A DNA stretch of 64,000 nucleotides from assembly GCA_949152475.1 (NCBI GenBank), contig OX424563.1, positions 903,001-967,000 on the forward strand, in the 5' to 3' direction. Positions 1-11,144 of the stretch are shown one piece after another; the first letter of the stretch is position 1, and each line of letters starts with the position of its first letter. Both the position numbers and the translations under genes were made by a program. Source of the DNA: Terebella lapidaria. Its lineage: Eukaryota; Annelida; Polychaeta; Terebellida; Terebellidae. Below the pieces are notes generated by a model. It did no database searches. It saw only the letters and a list, made by a program, of their open reading frames with translations, and was not told the origin of the DNA.

Positions 1-1307
1 TTGAATATGCACATGTCATGACATGTACAATTAAAGAGGCTGGAAGATAAATATTTTGTTGATCCGAAGCTTAGAAGAACATGTTGCTAATATTATTTGC
101 AGAAGGTTGGTTTCTTGTCATAAATTTTAGACTACATACCAGTTCATACATGTATCAATAGTGTTTTGCTCTGAAACAAACTCTTCATTTTAGGCCGTAT
201 GTTTCAATTAGAACGGGTTTTGTATGATCTCATGATCGAGGAGTCAAGAAGGGGAAAAGATCCAACATAGGAAGTAAAACTGAATGTTGCAACATTTTAG
301 TCAAATGACAAGTGATCTTATGAAGTTTTATGAACTCTTATTAGTGGTACGATTTTGGACCACAACTCACATTTTGTGGTGGCATGAATCTCCACCCACA
401 TGAACCAATTATACAATGTATCCATCGAAATGGTACCGGTAATTAATTTCCCGTTTTGATTGTATATAAAATGTTAAGATTTCTTTGAATACTCGATCAC
501 AAAACACTATGAAATACATATATCCCCTCCTCTCAAAACCCTGTAAAAAATTCACAGAGTGAATATTATATTTAGTTGGCGAATATTATGGATTCAAATA
601 TGTTAAAATTATGATGAATTAAGCTACTGGTCACTATGTCGACTAAGTAACACTAGCAGAACACTTGACAACATTAGCAGCGAATAACCACAAACGATCA
701 ACTTTCTAAGATGCCGACACAGTAAATAAATTATTGTGGTCAAATTTTGGTGTGTTTTTGTAGTTTTCATGAAAAAAAAAACACATCTGGACTTGGATTT
801 TATACTTTGGGTTTGAACTAATGATTCCTATCATTTGATATCAAAATAATTTGTCCATCATAGTTATTGGTAAGATTAATCATTAACCAATCAATGGTTA
901 TGGTCAAATTTTGGTGGATATTTCTTATGTTTTGATGAGAAGAAATTTCACATCTCTAACTGATTACTGTATTGTATGTTTGAAATGATGATTCGTATCA
1001 TTTGACATCAAAATAATCATTCTAGCATAGTAATATGTGAGAGTATAACTAGTTTTGTCAAATTCGAGAATATCATGCGATCACGGAGTTCACTAGGGGG
1101 TAGTGTTAGGTTAATTTGATTTCTAGCTGTAAATTTGGTTAAGACCTTGGGAAGGTTTTTTTTGGCAGTATGGTATATAACCTAGGGTAATTTTAGTGAA
1201 GTTTTCGTAAAGATAAAATAGATTTGTGAGCTGGAACACCCATTTTCGCAGATCTCAGATTGTGAAATCGAAGGCAATTTCGGACTTATTATTATGTGTT
1301 TTCATGT
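1..1307. other. AT-rich non-coding sequence with a degenerate duplication
   Basis: I see no convincing exon here. Two stretches, about 738-880 and 901-1040, resemble one another: both contain the phrase CAAATTTTGGTG, followed by a similar run through a 'catttga(t/c)atcaaaataat' phrase. This is an old tandem duplication with a spacing of about 165 bp. The region should be upstream or intronic sequence of HPS1, whose first exons are not visible in the window. Confidence 0.4.
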
Positions 1308-1473
1308 TATAATACAAAACTTACACCAAGTCATATGCAGCATACCTGATGGTGACATTGAGATTCACAAAGATGACCTTGACTGGTAAATCTCAAAATC
1401 ATATGTCACCAACACCAACAATGCTTGAAACCAAAATTGTCCGGTAACCTATCTTAGCCCTTGGGCTAATTTT
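1308..1473 (+). mobile_element. 3' end remnant of Helentron/HINE-like element
   Basis: This segment ends with GTCCGGTAACC, then the stem-loop AGCCC-TT-GGGCT and a short T run, exactly as the full copies do. It matches the 3' ends near 25800-25930 and 57122-57270. The next copy begins immediately at 1474, so this is a head-to-tail junction. Confidence 0.7.
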
Positions 1474-3188
1474 AGGTTACCGGACCTTTGGTCCGATAAC
1501 CTATTGGCATGGCGTTGCGTCCGTCGTCCGTCCGTCTGTCTAGCCGGGCAAACGGAACGGAGTTATGGGGATTTCTTAGGGGGAATAAAGCTGAAAACGC
1601 CCCACAACCACAGTTTAAGCCGAAAGTGCGGTCTTATGGGGATTTTTTCAGGACTTATGGGGAAAGTTAAGATAGGAAATTTAACATTGGGTCCGCCCGT
1701 AACGCCCATCCGTTCACCCGTCCGTCCGTCCGTCCGTCCGGCGTTAACATTTTTATCTTTAAAGTTAACGATCGAATCTTTCTGAAATTTTGCACAAAAA
1801 TGCCTAAAAATATTTTGAGAAGGAGGTATTTTTTTGTTTTTTGATTTTCGCATTTTTTTCAAAATGGCGGCCGTTTTTGTCGAAAAACGCTAAATTTTGG
1901 ACTTTGACTGCCATTTTCTCAAAAACTGTCTGATCAGTTTTGAGTTTTTGGTTTCAAAAGATTCCCCTCATATACCTCTGTGATATGTAAAAGTTTGGTT
2001 GCCCTAAATCTGCCGGTTTCCGTGTGGCGGCCATTTTGAATTTTTGGCGGGTCGGCGAAAAAAATTTTTTTCGCCCCAAATCGCATTACTATCCATTTTG
2101 GGCCATTTCTAGGGCAAAAAAAAATTTTCACCCTTTGAAAAAAATTTTGGACTTAGAAAATTTTCGGTACTTTTTCCCTTCATAATGGGAGCTGTCTGGA
2201 CTGTACTCATAGAACGCTTGAAGATAGAGCTTAGAAATTGGCACTTTCAAATGGGAAGTCATATATGGCGACTTGTATGGTGACCTTGAATTTGACCTTG
2301 GATGACCTTGAAAGGTCAACACAACCATTTTGGGGTCGAAAAACGCTCAAATTTGCACCTGGTCTGTATTTTCTCAAAAACTGTCTGATCAGTTTTGAGA
2401 TTTTTGCTTAAAAAGATTCCTCTTATATACCTCTGTGACGTGTATAAGTTTTGTTGCCCTTGAATCGCCGATCTCAGTGTGGCGGCCATTTTGAATTTTT
2501 GACGAGTCGGCGAAAAAATTTTTTTTCGCCCTAAATAACATTACTATCCATTTTGGGCCATTTCTAGGCAAAAAAAAATTTTCACCCTTTGAAAAAAATT
2601 TTGGACTTAAAAAATTTTCGGCACTTTTTTCCTTCATAATGGGAGCTGTCAGGACTGTACTCATAGAACGCTTGAAGATAGAGCTTAGAAATTGGCACTT
2701 TCAAATGGGAAGTCGTATATGGCGACTTGTGTGGTGACCTTGAATTTGACCTTCGATGACCTTGAAAGGTCAAAACCGCCATTTTGGGGTCAAAAAATGC
2801 CCAGATTTGCCTTTGTAGATGAAATGCTTGCAGATAGAGCTCATGTTTGCATTATGAACATACAGGAAGACATATATGGCACAACTAATGATGACCTTGA
2901 ACTTGACGTCAGATGACCTTGAGTGCCAAATGTCTGACTTGGAATGTGTAAATTGACCTGAGCGGCCTAAACGATTCCACCCAACATATAGAATATCAAA
3001 TGCCGCACACATACATGTAATGGTTACATCGAAGTTCATACGGATGACCTTGATTGGTAAATCCCAAGGTCATATGTTTACACTGCGAACCTTGATTGGT
3101 AAATCTCAAGGTCTGTTACCTGCCAATGCTGCCATGGCCAAACCAAAATTGTCCGGTAACCTATCTTAGCCTTTGGGCTAATTTTTTC
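1474..3188 (+). mobile_element. Helentron/HINE-like non-autonomous element
   Basis: The 5' end is AGGTTACCGGACC followed by TTT and GGTCCGATAACC, which can form a hairpin. After it come a (CCGT)n stretch, a 'ttgcacaaaaatgcc' block and several 'aaaatggcggcc' blocks. The middle holds two diverged copies of a roughly 450-bp block (about 1885-2330 and 2335-2780), each with 'gaccttgaatttgacctt'. The 3' end is GTCCGGTAACC plus the stem-loop AGCCT-TT-GGGCT. Subterminal inverted repeats, a 3' stem-loop, an internal repeat region and T-rich flanks fit HINE/DINE-like relatives of Helentrons, which is an inference from structure. There is no coding capacity; the small ORFs inside are chance frames of the repeat. 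Confidence 0.65.
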
Positions 3189-3377
3189 AATAGCAAATCT
3201 GGCCGCATTTTTGATGAATCCAATTTTAATCAAGGTTTCATACACCCATATTCGTGCAATATATCATGATATTATTAAAATCTCTGGAACAAGAACCCCC
3301 AGAAAACAAGGTTCCGCCCCCAAATATATTATGTCTATTCATACATATAATCAGTATAGATTAACACTGTTTGGCAG

Positions 3378-4083
3378 TTTGGCGAGCTGATAACCTTGGC
3401 GGTTGGAGCTGACAGTGAGGATGAACAGTTCCTACATCGGAAGCTGTTGGTTTTACATCGCATCCTGAGCTTCCTCCGTGGCCCGGCAATAGATTCGTGA
3501 GTGTGGCTATTTGTCAATAGAATTTATACATGTACTATATTTATAACTGTAAACAATAAATATTTATAACAATGGTTTATGACATGCCTGGAATATCCAT
3601 GGTATATTGGATGATTACTATTATGATTTTATCACATGCTATGAATTTATTCCGACAGTGTGATAACCTTTGCCGGAAACATCATGTTTGCACTATTTTT
3701 TCTTCACATTTCTGCCTCACATTTCACAAATTCACATGCACTTGTCTGAATGCGATTTGATTTGAAAGAACAATGAAAGCACGAGTGTTCTATGACGTGA
3801 CAATGAAACATCACGCGATTCAGCCTCAGTAACATATAACCATGCAGAAAACATACAACCACTGTGATGTCATAATTCAAAGTATTTGATGACCCAGTGA
3901 TCTGCATTGTTTATTCTGTTTCCTAGCAACGCACATGTTCACGGGTCTTCTACTCATGAGTAGAAGAGGCCCTTGAGTACAATCGAAGATTGTGAGAAGT
4001 TCTTGCAAACTTTGGTACGATTTCACTATAATTAGGCATCCCGATTGAAAATCGGGAGGCCTTATGTTTTTGTCTGTTTTTTT

Positions 4084-4115
<32 letters not shown>

Positions 4116-7100
4116 TTTTTTCTTCCGCCGTTTGGTTTCCGGATCATAACTCTTGAACGCCTCGATCTATCTTTCCGAAATTTTCACAGCTCATCCGAAA
4201 TACTTTGCTTCTAACCCCTATTGTTTTTCGTCGAGATCCGAAATCCAAGATGGCCGCCAGCGGCCATTTTGGAAAAAAAAATCGGGCGATTCCTGTCAAT
4301 GTCATAATTTGATTCAGGCAATTTCCAGAGGAAAAAAAAATTTGTAGGTGCATTTTTTTTTTTTTTGGACTTAGAATTTTTCCCTCGCCTGCGCCCATGC
4401 AGATGTAATACTGTAACTGAGCCATGCTACTGTATTCACTGACTGCAGCCTGCATGTCCAGCATGAGGCTAGGCTCTGCCCTCTCAGCCAGTGCAGGAGA
4501 TCAGCCAGTCTGTCCAGCACAGCAATGGGCTCTGCCCCTCTCAGCCAGCCCTGCTCGGTCATGCCTTACAAGATCAGCCAGTCTGTCCAGCTCAGAAATA
4601 GGCTCCGCCCCTCTCAGCCAGACCTGCTCAGTCATGCCTGACAAGATCAGCCAGTCTGTCCAGCACAGAAATAGGCTCCACCCCTCTCAGCCAGCCCTGC
4701 TCAGTCATGCCTGACAAGTGATACAGCTAGCATGTCCAACATGACCCTAGGCTCATATCCATGCATTATCCCTCACTCCCCCCTCCAAAGCCTGGTTTAC
4801 TAGTGTGTGTACATGGTAAAAGAATGAAGTTACATCCCACAGAATACAATAGTTGGTTAATAAGCCAACACACATGACACAACATGCTTGGGGGATGATT
4901 TGCCCTGTCTGCATTTATATTGTACAAACATGTATTGTTTGAATGTTTTGTTATTCAACTCTATTTCACATGCAATGACCAAATCATCATTGTTTTAGTT
5001 AGCTGGCAAATGTTTGGCTTTGGTTATAATATGAATGCGAAAATTCCGCTGTATTGTACAAGTTTTGAAATCACAAAATTGGTCAAGATGACACAGCATT
5101 CTTTTAGTCACGTATCATTTTATATTTGACAGGAGCACCTGAAAAATATCACGAACATTCTGATTAAATATACTAGTACGCTGAATAATATTGGCTGGGT
5201 AATTGTCCATTCATTTGGGTTGGCAAATGTCTGGTGGGCCAAGTTGTCAAGATGATAAAAAGCAGTTCTGGTAAGAAACTGTCTGATGAGCTCTCACTCT
5301 TACCCACATACAATGGCCTATGTATCCTTTTTTCTCAGTCCAGTATGACCATTTGAAATGATAAGAACAAAATGGGGGATGCCACAAAGCCTATAGGCTT
5401 TTATGTCTAGTTTACAGAGGTTTGGTTTTCAAATATTTCAGAATCATAAATTCATAGCATGTGTTAAAAACAAAATCTGTTTCATGTGTTTTACAGCACA
5501 CAGGAAAGATCTCATTTGAACTGGCGGAAGAACATCAGAAAGCACTCGACTTTCGGTCTTGTGCTCTCTTGTATTCTTCCGCCAGTTCAAACTGGATCTT
5601 TCCTGTGTACTGGAAAACACACTCACCTAGTTTTGTCATTGTATCACATTCGAATGGTCATGCTTCATTAATGTTTTTCTTGTTTTACAAAAGCATGTCA
5701 TGTATACATACTGATATACTCCATATATTGCCATTAAGAATGTCGGTGAACACATCTCACTTTTTACAGAGTGCAGAGGGCTGAGGCCCATGAAAAGAAA
5801 TTACTGTGTGATCTGTTACGGAGATGGAGTGAGCTTTACAAAACGGAGCAATGCTTTCTTGTGGAGGTAAGACTCCTTGTACCATTGTACCCAAACCCTC
5901 AGGCAATCAGTGTGTAACTACACAGGTGCTATTCTGTGGTAGTAATATAACAATAATTTATTAATTTATATTGCGCAATAATTACGTACGTTTCTGTGCA
6001 TTGAAGACTCATATTATAATTCAAGTGACTGTATTATTTTCTGTTTACTATGCTACAAAATAGAGGACATTCCAAAATGACATAGTGGTATGTAATATGG
6101 CTTGGCACACATTGTGTTTGGATTGATGGTAATATTTTCATGATTATGCTGTTGAGACATGTTGTATATTTGCAGGCTGTAGAGCGACTGGCGGTTAATG
6201 AAACACTTAACTCTAAGTGCCTGAGTCTGCTGGAAAGAACGATTCAGATCATGCGGGCTGCGAGCAGCGACAAACTCGTCAGTCACGCGCTGATCCTTGT
6301 GGGCTGTAAACTGATGACTCTCTACTCACAGTAGGACTGTTACCATGGTCACAACATAATAGTATATCTATATCATTAGTGGATTTGGAACTTACAAACT
6401 AAATGTTGTCACTGTATTGTGTTGACCGAACAAACTTTGGTGGGTACTATGTGTTTGCAATCGCCTCACTGCTAAAACTGTAGAGACATTCTTGTGAGTG
6501 CTCAACTGATTCTTGAATTGTTTAGACAATGATGAGCTTCATATGAACTAAATCTGAAACTTCTGCAGACGTTTGATTACCGGTGGTGGTTTTTGTATGT
6601 ATTTGACCTTGTTACAGTCGCTCGACGTTTGACCTGGAGTCGGCCGACATCCTGTTGATCATTCTCCTGAGTAACACTCTGTTCCCATGTCAACCAGAGC
6701 CTGAGGGCTCAAGCTGCACTGGCTCCAAGAAAACTGAGAACGCAGGAAAGTCACAGACTTCTGACCTCACAAGAGGCTTCAACAGGCCCCCAAGGGACAT
6801 GAAACAAGTGAAGCTGGTGGTTTAAATCAATGTCGGCTCATGTTTCTATGTAGGAAAAACATCTGTGAGAAAAAAATTATATTAATATATTTATCCTTGC
6901 CATCAATATATTTGGAAACTCTCTCCAACAGGACAGCGGTTCTGGAGGCTACAATACTGATACAGGTAATACACAGCTCACACAGATTTCAAGCCAAGAG
7001 TGTGCTCACATATAGTACTATGACCGTCCCTGCTTGCTACCCAGGTGTTCTGTCGCCAGGGAGAATGAACAGTCGCCATGACAACCATGAGTCACCAGGG

Positions 7101-9611
7101 TCGCCACGGGCTGAGGAAGGTCTGTACCAGGAGTGGACGGTGGTCGATGAGACGGCGGCTCTCCACTGGGACACCAGCTGTAGTCTGCAGCACGCTGACT
7201 TCTCGGCCAGCCTCCCAGCCCCACACCCCCGCAAACCTAGTCGCCATGGCAACCCTGGTGACCGTCCCTATGGCAACTCGGACAGTTACAGACCACTCAC
7301 TGCCTTCCTGAATACAAAGCTTTGCTGTCATCACCCGGTGACTCTGCACGTCATACATGTGTTAGCCGGTGTTACCATGGTGATAGTCAGTGAGGTACTG
7401 TACAGTATCTAAAGATTAGGGGGTCAACTATCGAAGGGTTACTGTTGATGCAGTTTGAGTTATGATACGGCATGTTTGTCCTGCAGATTTCCAGATCCAA
7501 CCACGCTGCATTGCTCGTCAGTACACTGTCAGGAGCCAGGTCCATCAGGGCTCGAGTGGCGACGTCTCACAAAAACCCTGCCTCTAATCTTGGTAATCTG
7601 GTCAACTCTGTTGATGCTTCGGTCAGAAAGTTTTCTGACATCAGCAAAAGGAACAAGGTGAGGCGAATACATGTGCAGCAGATCTCTTCTGACTAGCTGT
7701 GGCATCGACTTCCCTGTTATATGGTTTTAAACACACCCTCTTTTCTCTCAGGTTTGGTTGTGTCACCCAAACTTGTGGTTATATGGTATAGCTTTATGCT
7801 AGAAAAAGTTAAACCAAATTGTACATATGTACATTTTTCCATTTCATCTAAATTTTGCTATAATGATCAATATTTTTCATGATCAGAATCATTAACCAAA
7901 AAATATATTTTGCAAATGTAAGGTCTTACTGCTGTGTATTGTAGGACATAGTCCCAGTGGATCGACTTGTCAGAGATGCTCACGGGAAGTGGGAACTCGT
8001 TAAAAAAACCATTACACAGTACAACAACGAATCGTCCACGAGCACACTCCAAGTACGGTAAATATCGCCACAAGGCAATATACATAACGTGTTGGTCCCA
8101 AATAGAAGCAGGTGCCCCAATAGCAGAGCTGATAATGGCCTCAGGGCCGATTGGAGTGCCACTCTTCTATTAGGACCAATACTATAGCTCTTTGTTAACC
8201 TTTGAGGGGCAGAATGTGCTGGATCTTGTTCTGGAGATAACCAATGTCAGTACAGTTAGTTGGTAATATATAACCTATTGCCGTGGCGTTGCGTCCATCG
8301 TAGTCGTCGGTCAAATCTTTCTGAAATTTTGCACAAAAATACCTAAAAATATTTCAAGAGGGATTTATTTTTTTGTTTTTCTATTTTCAATTTTTTTTTA
8401 AAATGGCGGCAAGCACTTGTGGACTTATAGGAAATGATATATGCTGAAGATCCTTGTCACCTTGAGTTTGACCAGTGACCTCATTTTCATGGTCACAGGA
8501 CAAAACAGCTAATATCTAAAGTATAAAACATGATTTGTCCGGTAACCTTTCTTAGCCCCCGTTTAATAGTATGTTAATTGTCAGTGGCAGGCTGTTGTGT
8601 GTGATTCCTGGTTACGTAAGTGACTCAAACCAGTTTGTCCCTTCTACCAGATTGGACAGTGTACTCTGTGCCTTCTCTGAATCCGTCAAAGAACTTTTCC
8701 GTGCGGCTTTCCTCATCCCGAGGAATGTTAACCCCAAGGCCCAGCAGAGGGAGCTGTGTGGTGTGCATGATGTCCACAAGAGGGCACACACACAACTGTT
8801 GGACTACAGAGAGTACTTGTGCATCAAAGCTCTGCGCAACGTCACCATCAACTCACATCCTTTATCACAGTTCACGCCAGCAAAATCACGGCCTGAAGTG
8901 CTTGATTTTCAAAATTCTTCAATAAAAATAATCATTGTCAAGTAAACCTGAATAGCAGTATCCTATCTTTTAGAAGGCTCGTGTTTACAGAAACCTTAAC
9001 CGCCTTTGCACATACATCGATGATTTTCCAGGCTTGGTCCACTTCATATACGTGGACCGCCGCTACGATTACATGACAGCACCATCCCTGGCTTTCCTGG
9101 GAGCAGGTGTCAATTCCTCCCAGACGGATGCACCTCGGGTGGTGAAGGACCAGGTTTGGCGAATAGTGCCGGACATACAGAGGAAGCTGTCTGCCGGATA
9201 CACAGCGATCACTGCGCGGGACAGTTCCCTCTACATCTCTTACTTCTTGTGGCACGAGGATGCCATGGTTAGTGAGACCTTAGTGCGGCTGTACTCGACA
9301 GGCTGATAGACATCAGTGCTCTTGTCTGAAAGTAACTAGTGTTAAAACTCTACTGTTTCCAGGGTAACCCTCTGACGGCACAGCAGCCATATCATGGCGA
9401 TCTGGACAGACTGGTGCCAGGGGTGCTGGCGGGGGACTTCTACAGTCGACTGACGAGGATGTGTTACCCGCGAGCGACACCCCAGAATGCAGCGTGTTGC
9501 TACGAGCTGTTGTGTTTACACATCGGCCTCGTCCCCGCGCAGTACGTGCTGAGTCACTGTCGCAAGATGGCTGCTTCGCTCTGGGAGTCAGCTCAAGGAC
9601 CCATCATCTAG
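3378..9611 (+). CDS. HPS1: HPS1, BLOC-3 complex subunit (5' partial)
   Basis: HPS1 pairs with HPS4 to form BLOC-3, the exchange factor for Rab32/Rab38 in biogenesis of lysosome-related organelles (known for the family). Exons I can place: 3378-3496, 5770-5866, 6176-6330, 6618-6807, 6932-6965, 7045-7394, 7487-7657, 7945-8057, 8651 to about 8850, about 8975-9267, 9363-9611. All checked junctions have GT-AG ends and compatible phases except the 8.85/8.98 kb one. Diagnostic matches to vertebrate HPS1 recalled from memory are FGELI...RKLLVL (first exon), TEQCFLVE/AVERL, the segment DDFPGLVHFIYVDR, YISYFLWHEDAM and the C-terminal CYELLCLHIGLVP...LWES, ending near the family's usual C-terminus. The N-terminal 80-100 residues are not found and probably lie left of the window. 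The introns hold a TIR/hairpin element, a minisatellite and a short HINE copy. Poly(A) signal AATAAA is at 9781. Confidence 0.93.
4031..4395 (-). mobile_element. 3' end of satellite-type Helentron-like element
   Basis: Read on the - strand, this matches the 3' end at 14100-14490: an 'aaccaaacggcggaaga' phrase, a long A-rich tract, 'cagacaaaa', then a terminal hairpin with arms GGCCTCCCGATT and AATCGGGATGCC and final CTAATTA. On the + strand the A tract appears as the T/C-rich run at about 4077-4122. It sits inside the TIR element of the HPS1 intron. Confidence 0.6.
4440..4735 (+). repeat. Minisatellite, about 73-bp unit
   Basis: The phrase GATCAGCCAGTCTGTCCAGC recurs at about 4499, 4571 and 4644, with flanking 'ctctgcccctctcagccag' and 'ctgctcagtcatgcct' also repeated, giving three full units and partial edges. 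It lies within an HPS1 intron. The open frames across it are repeat artefacts. Confidence 0.8.
4740..5400. other. Unassigned intronic DNA
   Basis: No exon, repeat family or element end was recognised. A palindromic phrase AAAGCCTATAGGCTTT lies near 5388-5403, close to where the interrupted TIR element resumes, and may mark the edge of the inserted block. Confidence 0.3.
5480..5625. repeat. Foldback hairpin
   Basis: The left arm, with CACACAGGAAAGATCTCA and GAACTGGCGGAAGAA, is the near-complement of the right arm with TTCTTCCGCCAGTTC and ATCTTTCCTGTGTACTGG. The arms are about 55 bp and the loop about 45 bp. A second copy at 46706-46850 has the same architecture, so this is a reusable unit and not a chance palindrome. 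Confidence 0.8.
8260..8568 (+). mobile_element. Short HINE-like copy in HPS1 intron
   Basis: It contains the degraded 5' phrase 'taacctattgccgtggcgttgcgtcc', the 'aaattttgcacaaaaa' block, one partial array monomer with 'ggacttataggaaatgatatatgctgaa', and the 3' GTCCGGTAACC plus a degraded stem-loop. This is a minimal, internally deleted copy about 310 bp long. Confidence 0.7.
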
Positions 9612-9780
9612 CCTCATCCTCTCTGTACAAATGATATATATTGTCAGAGATGGACCTACTTTGTAATGAACTCACTGCATGTCAGGACTATAATGATATG
9701 TGTATTGATGCCATGAAATTCAATAGATTGTTCAGTGGCATAATCTGATCAGATTGTGAGTACCCAAGATGTAATTTTCG

Positions 9781-9786
9781 AATAAA
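9781..9786 (+). terminator. HPS1 poly(A) signal
   Basis: A canonical AATAAA lies 170 bp after the HPS1 stop codon, with no other candidate in the interval. It faces the SFR1 signal on the opposite strand about 110 bp away. Confidence 0.65.
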
Positions 9787-9892
9787 ACTGTGATACATTG
9801 CTCTTCACATGATAATGTTTTGCAATATATGGTTTCATTTTGATGAACTCAGAGAATGAATGCATTTTAAACCCGACTATTTCATCACACAA

Positions 9893-9898
9893 TTTATT
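9893..9898 (-). terminator. SFR1 poly(A) signal
   Basis: AATAAA on the - strand (TTTATT on +) lies about 127 bp beyond the SFR1 stop codon at 10025. The 3' UTRs of SFR1 and HPS1 therefore nearly touch. Confidence 0.6.
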
Positions 9899-10024
9899 TC
9901 GTACATGTACTCAACTTCTCACATTCAGAGCAGAAAAAACAACACATGTTAAAACAAAAGATGAAACAAGCAAGTGAAGGATATTTCACAGAGAGTCAGC
10001 AAGTACTAGTATTAGCTTTCGATG

Positions 10025-11096
10025 TTAGGAGAAGTTGTCATCCTCCGGGCTGTAGGCCAGCATATCATGTGGGATCTGTAGTCGTGTGAGGAGCTCTCCC
10101 ACGCTGGGCCGTGGCTCGGGGGCATGTCCGTGCAGACGGTGTACAGCATCCTGGCACAGAACTCGCCACTTGGAGATAAGAGACTCGAGCTCTGTCAGGT
10201 CATTCTGGATACATAAATCCAGCAAAATGGAAGGATATGAATTGGGCGAGTGTCCTAGGCATATTCATATCATGGTCCTGATTTAACTGTGATGTTTAAG
10301 TATAGTTATTGCCTTACATACCTTAGATCGATACATTTTGACCATCTTTAGTTTCCTTAATCTTTCTTCTTTGGCCGCCAGACATTGTATCAAAGATGCC
10401 CGTTTGTGGCATAGAACTTCAAGATCGGTTGAGTTTGTGTCATGTGACCTCACATCCGCAGAATCACTCTGGGATTTTGATAGAGGTGTAAGATCACCAC
10501 TGTCCAATGTTTCGATTCTATCTCTCTGTGCATCACAGCTGAGGATGCAGGCCTGCTCTGGACACTGCTCCGAGGTGACGTCATTAGATCCATCACTGTG
10601 GTAGTCCAGCTTCCTGCTACATGGAGGGAAATGTTTGTGGCTGGCAGTTTGCTTGTCCCAAGGATTACCGACACCTTGGGTTGTGTTGTCGATGACCTTG
10701 ACTTCGCTTGTGTCGAAGTGGCTGGAAGAATCTGTTGGGACAAGTGGATCAGCCTTCTTGCTACTCTGTAATGTCAACAGAGAGCAGTCCACTGAGAAAG
10801 TTCTCAAAAGATAAAAATCTTGCCAGTATAATATAATACTTTTTATAAACTAATTCTAGCAATAGGTATTGTCAATAGACTGAGTAGACATATTTGCTTA
10901 CTGCTGTGGAAACCTGCTGAGGGAAGTCGTGTCTGACTGGTGAGTCTCTGAGGGAGCCCGTCACGCTGTCTGGGCGCAGGCCGACTGTCGTCACGCTGTC
11001 TGGGCACGAGCTGACTGTCGACTGTCGCTTGATGGGGACCGGAGAAGCATAAGTCCGTCCACACCGCTTGAGACGAGCCTTCAAACTGTCGCTCAT
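10025..11096 (-). CDS. SFR1: SFR1, SWI5-dependent recombination repair protein 1
   Basis: SFR1 with SWI5 forms a complex that stabilises RAD51 filaments and stimulates strand exchange in homologous recombination (known for the family). Three coding exons are 11096-10902, 10765-10322 and 10204-10025. They join in phase 0 with GT-AG splice sites (donors GTAAGC and GTATGT) and give 272 residues, against about 245 in mammals. The N-terminal two thirds is low-complexity and poorly conserved: residues 1-65 include two similar 'CPDSVTT/RPDSVTG' phrases. The C-terminal domain, about residues 185-272, is diagnostic: a coiled-coil with LRKLKMVKMYRSK, then NDLTELESLISKWR, matching the mammalian 'LRRLKMVKMYRSKNDLSQLQLLIKKWR' pattern from memory. 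The start Met is the first in frame, with a CCGGAAGT ETS-type site about 40 bp upstream. Confidence 0.93.
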
Positions 11097-11136
11097 CTAT
11101 CAGGAATTCATGTATATGTCCTGGTTTACTGCACAT

Positions 11137-11144
11137 CCGGAAGT
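11137..11144 (+). promoter_or_regulatory. ETS-type site in SFR1 promoter
   Basis: CCGGAAGT lies 41 bp upstream of the SFR1 start codon. ETS/GABP sites of this form are common at TATA-less housekeeping promoters. No TATA box is seen. Assignment is by motif and position only. Confidence 0.4.

Larger units (their letters stand above)
3629..5627 (+). mobile_element. TIR-plus-hairpin element, interrupted copy
   Basis: This intronic unit starts with TTATCACATGCTATG and carries the inverted form of the same word at about 5452-5466, followed by a foldback hairpin at 5480-5625. The core 3645-4024 matches the reverse complement of about 46910-47290, and the right part 5405-5625 matches 46706-46915. 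Between them lies about 1.4 kb of unrelated sequence (a satellite-element 3' end, a minisatellite and unassigned DNA), so this copy was split by later insertions. There is no coding capacity. Confidence 0.7.

Noticed and set aside
1934-2916. Small ORFs with 'MAVLTFQGHPRSNSRSPHKSPY' recurring at 2128, 2582, 24763 and 58060
   Set aside because: Recurrence follows the HINE-like repeat, with variable ends and no codon-level constraint evident.
7092-7358. Minus-strand ORFs opposite HPS1 exon 7045-7394
   Set aside because: Antisense shadows of a GC-rich real exon.
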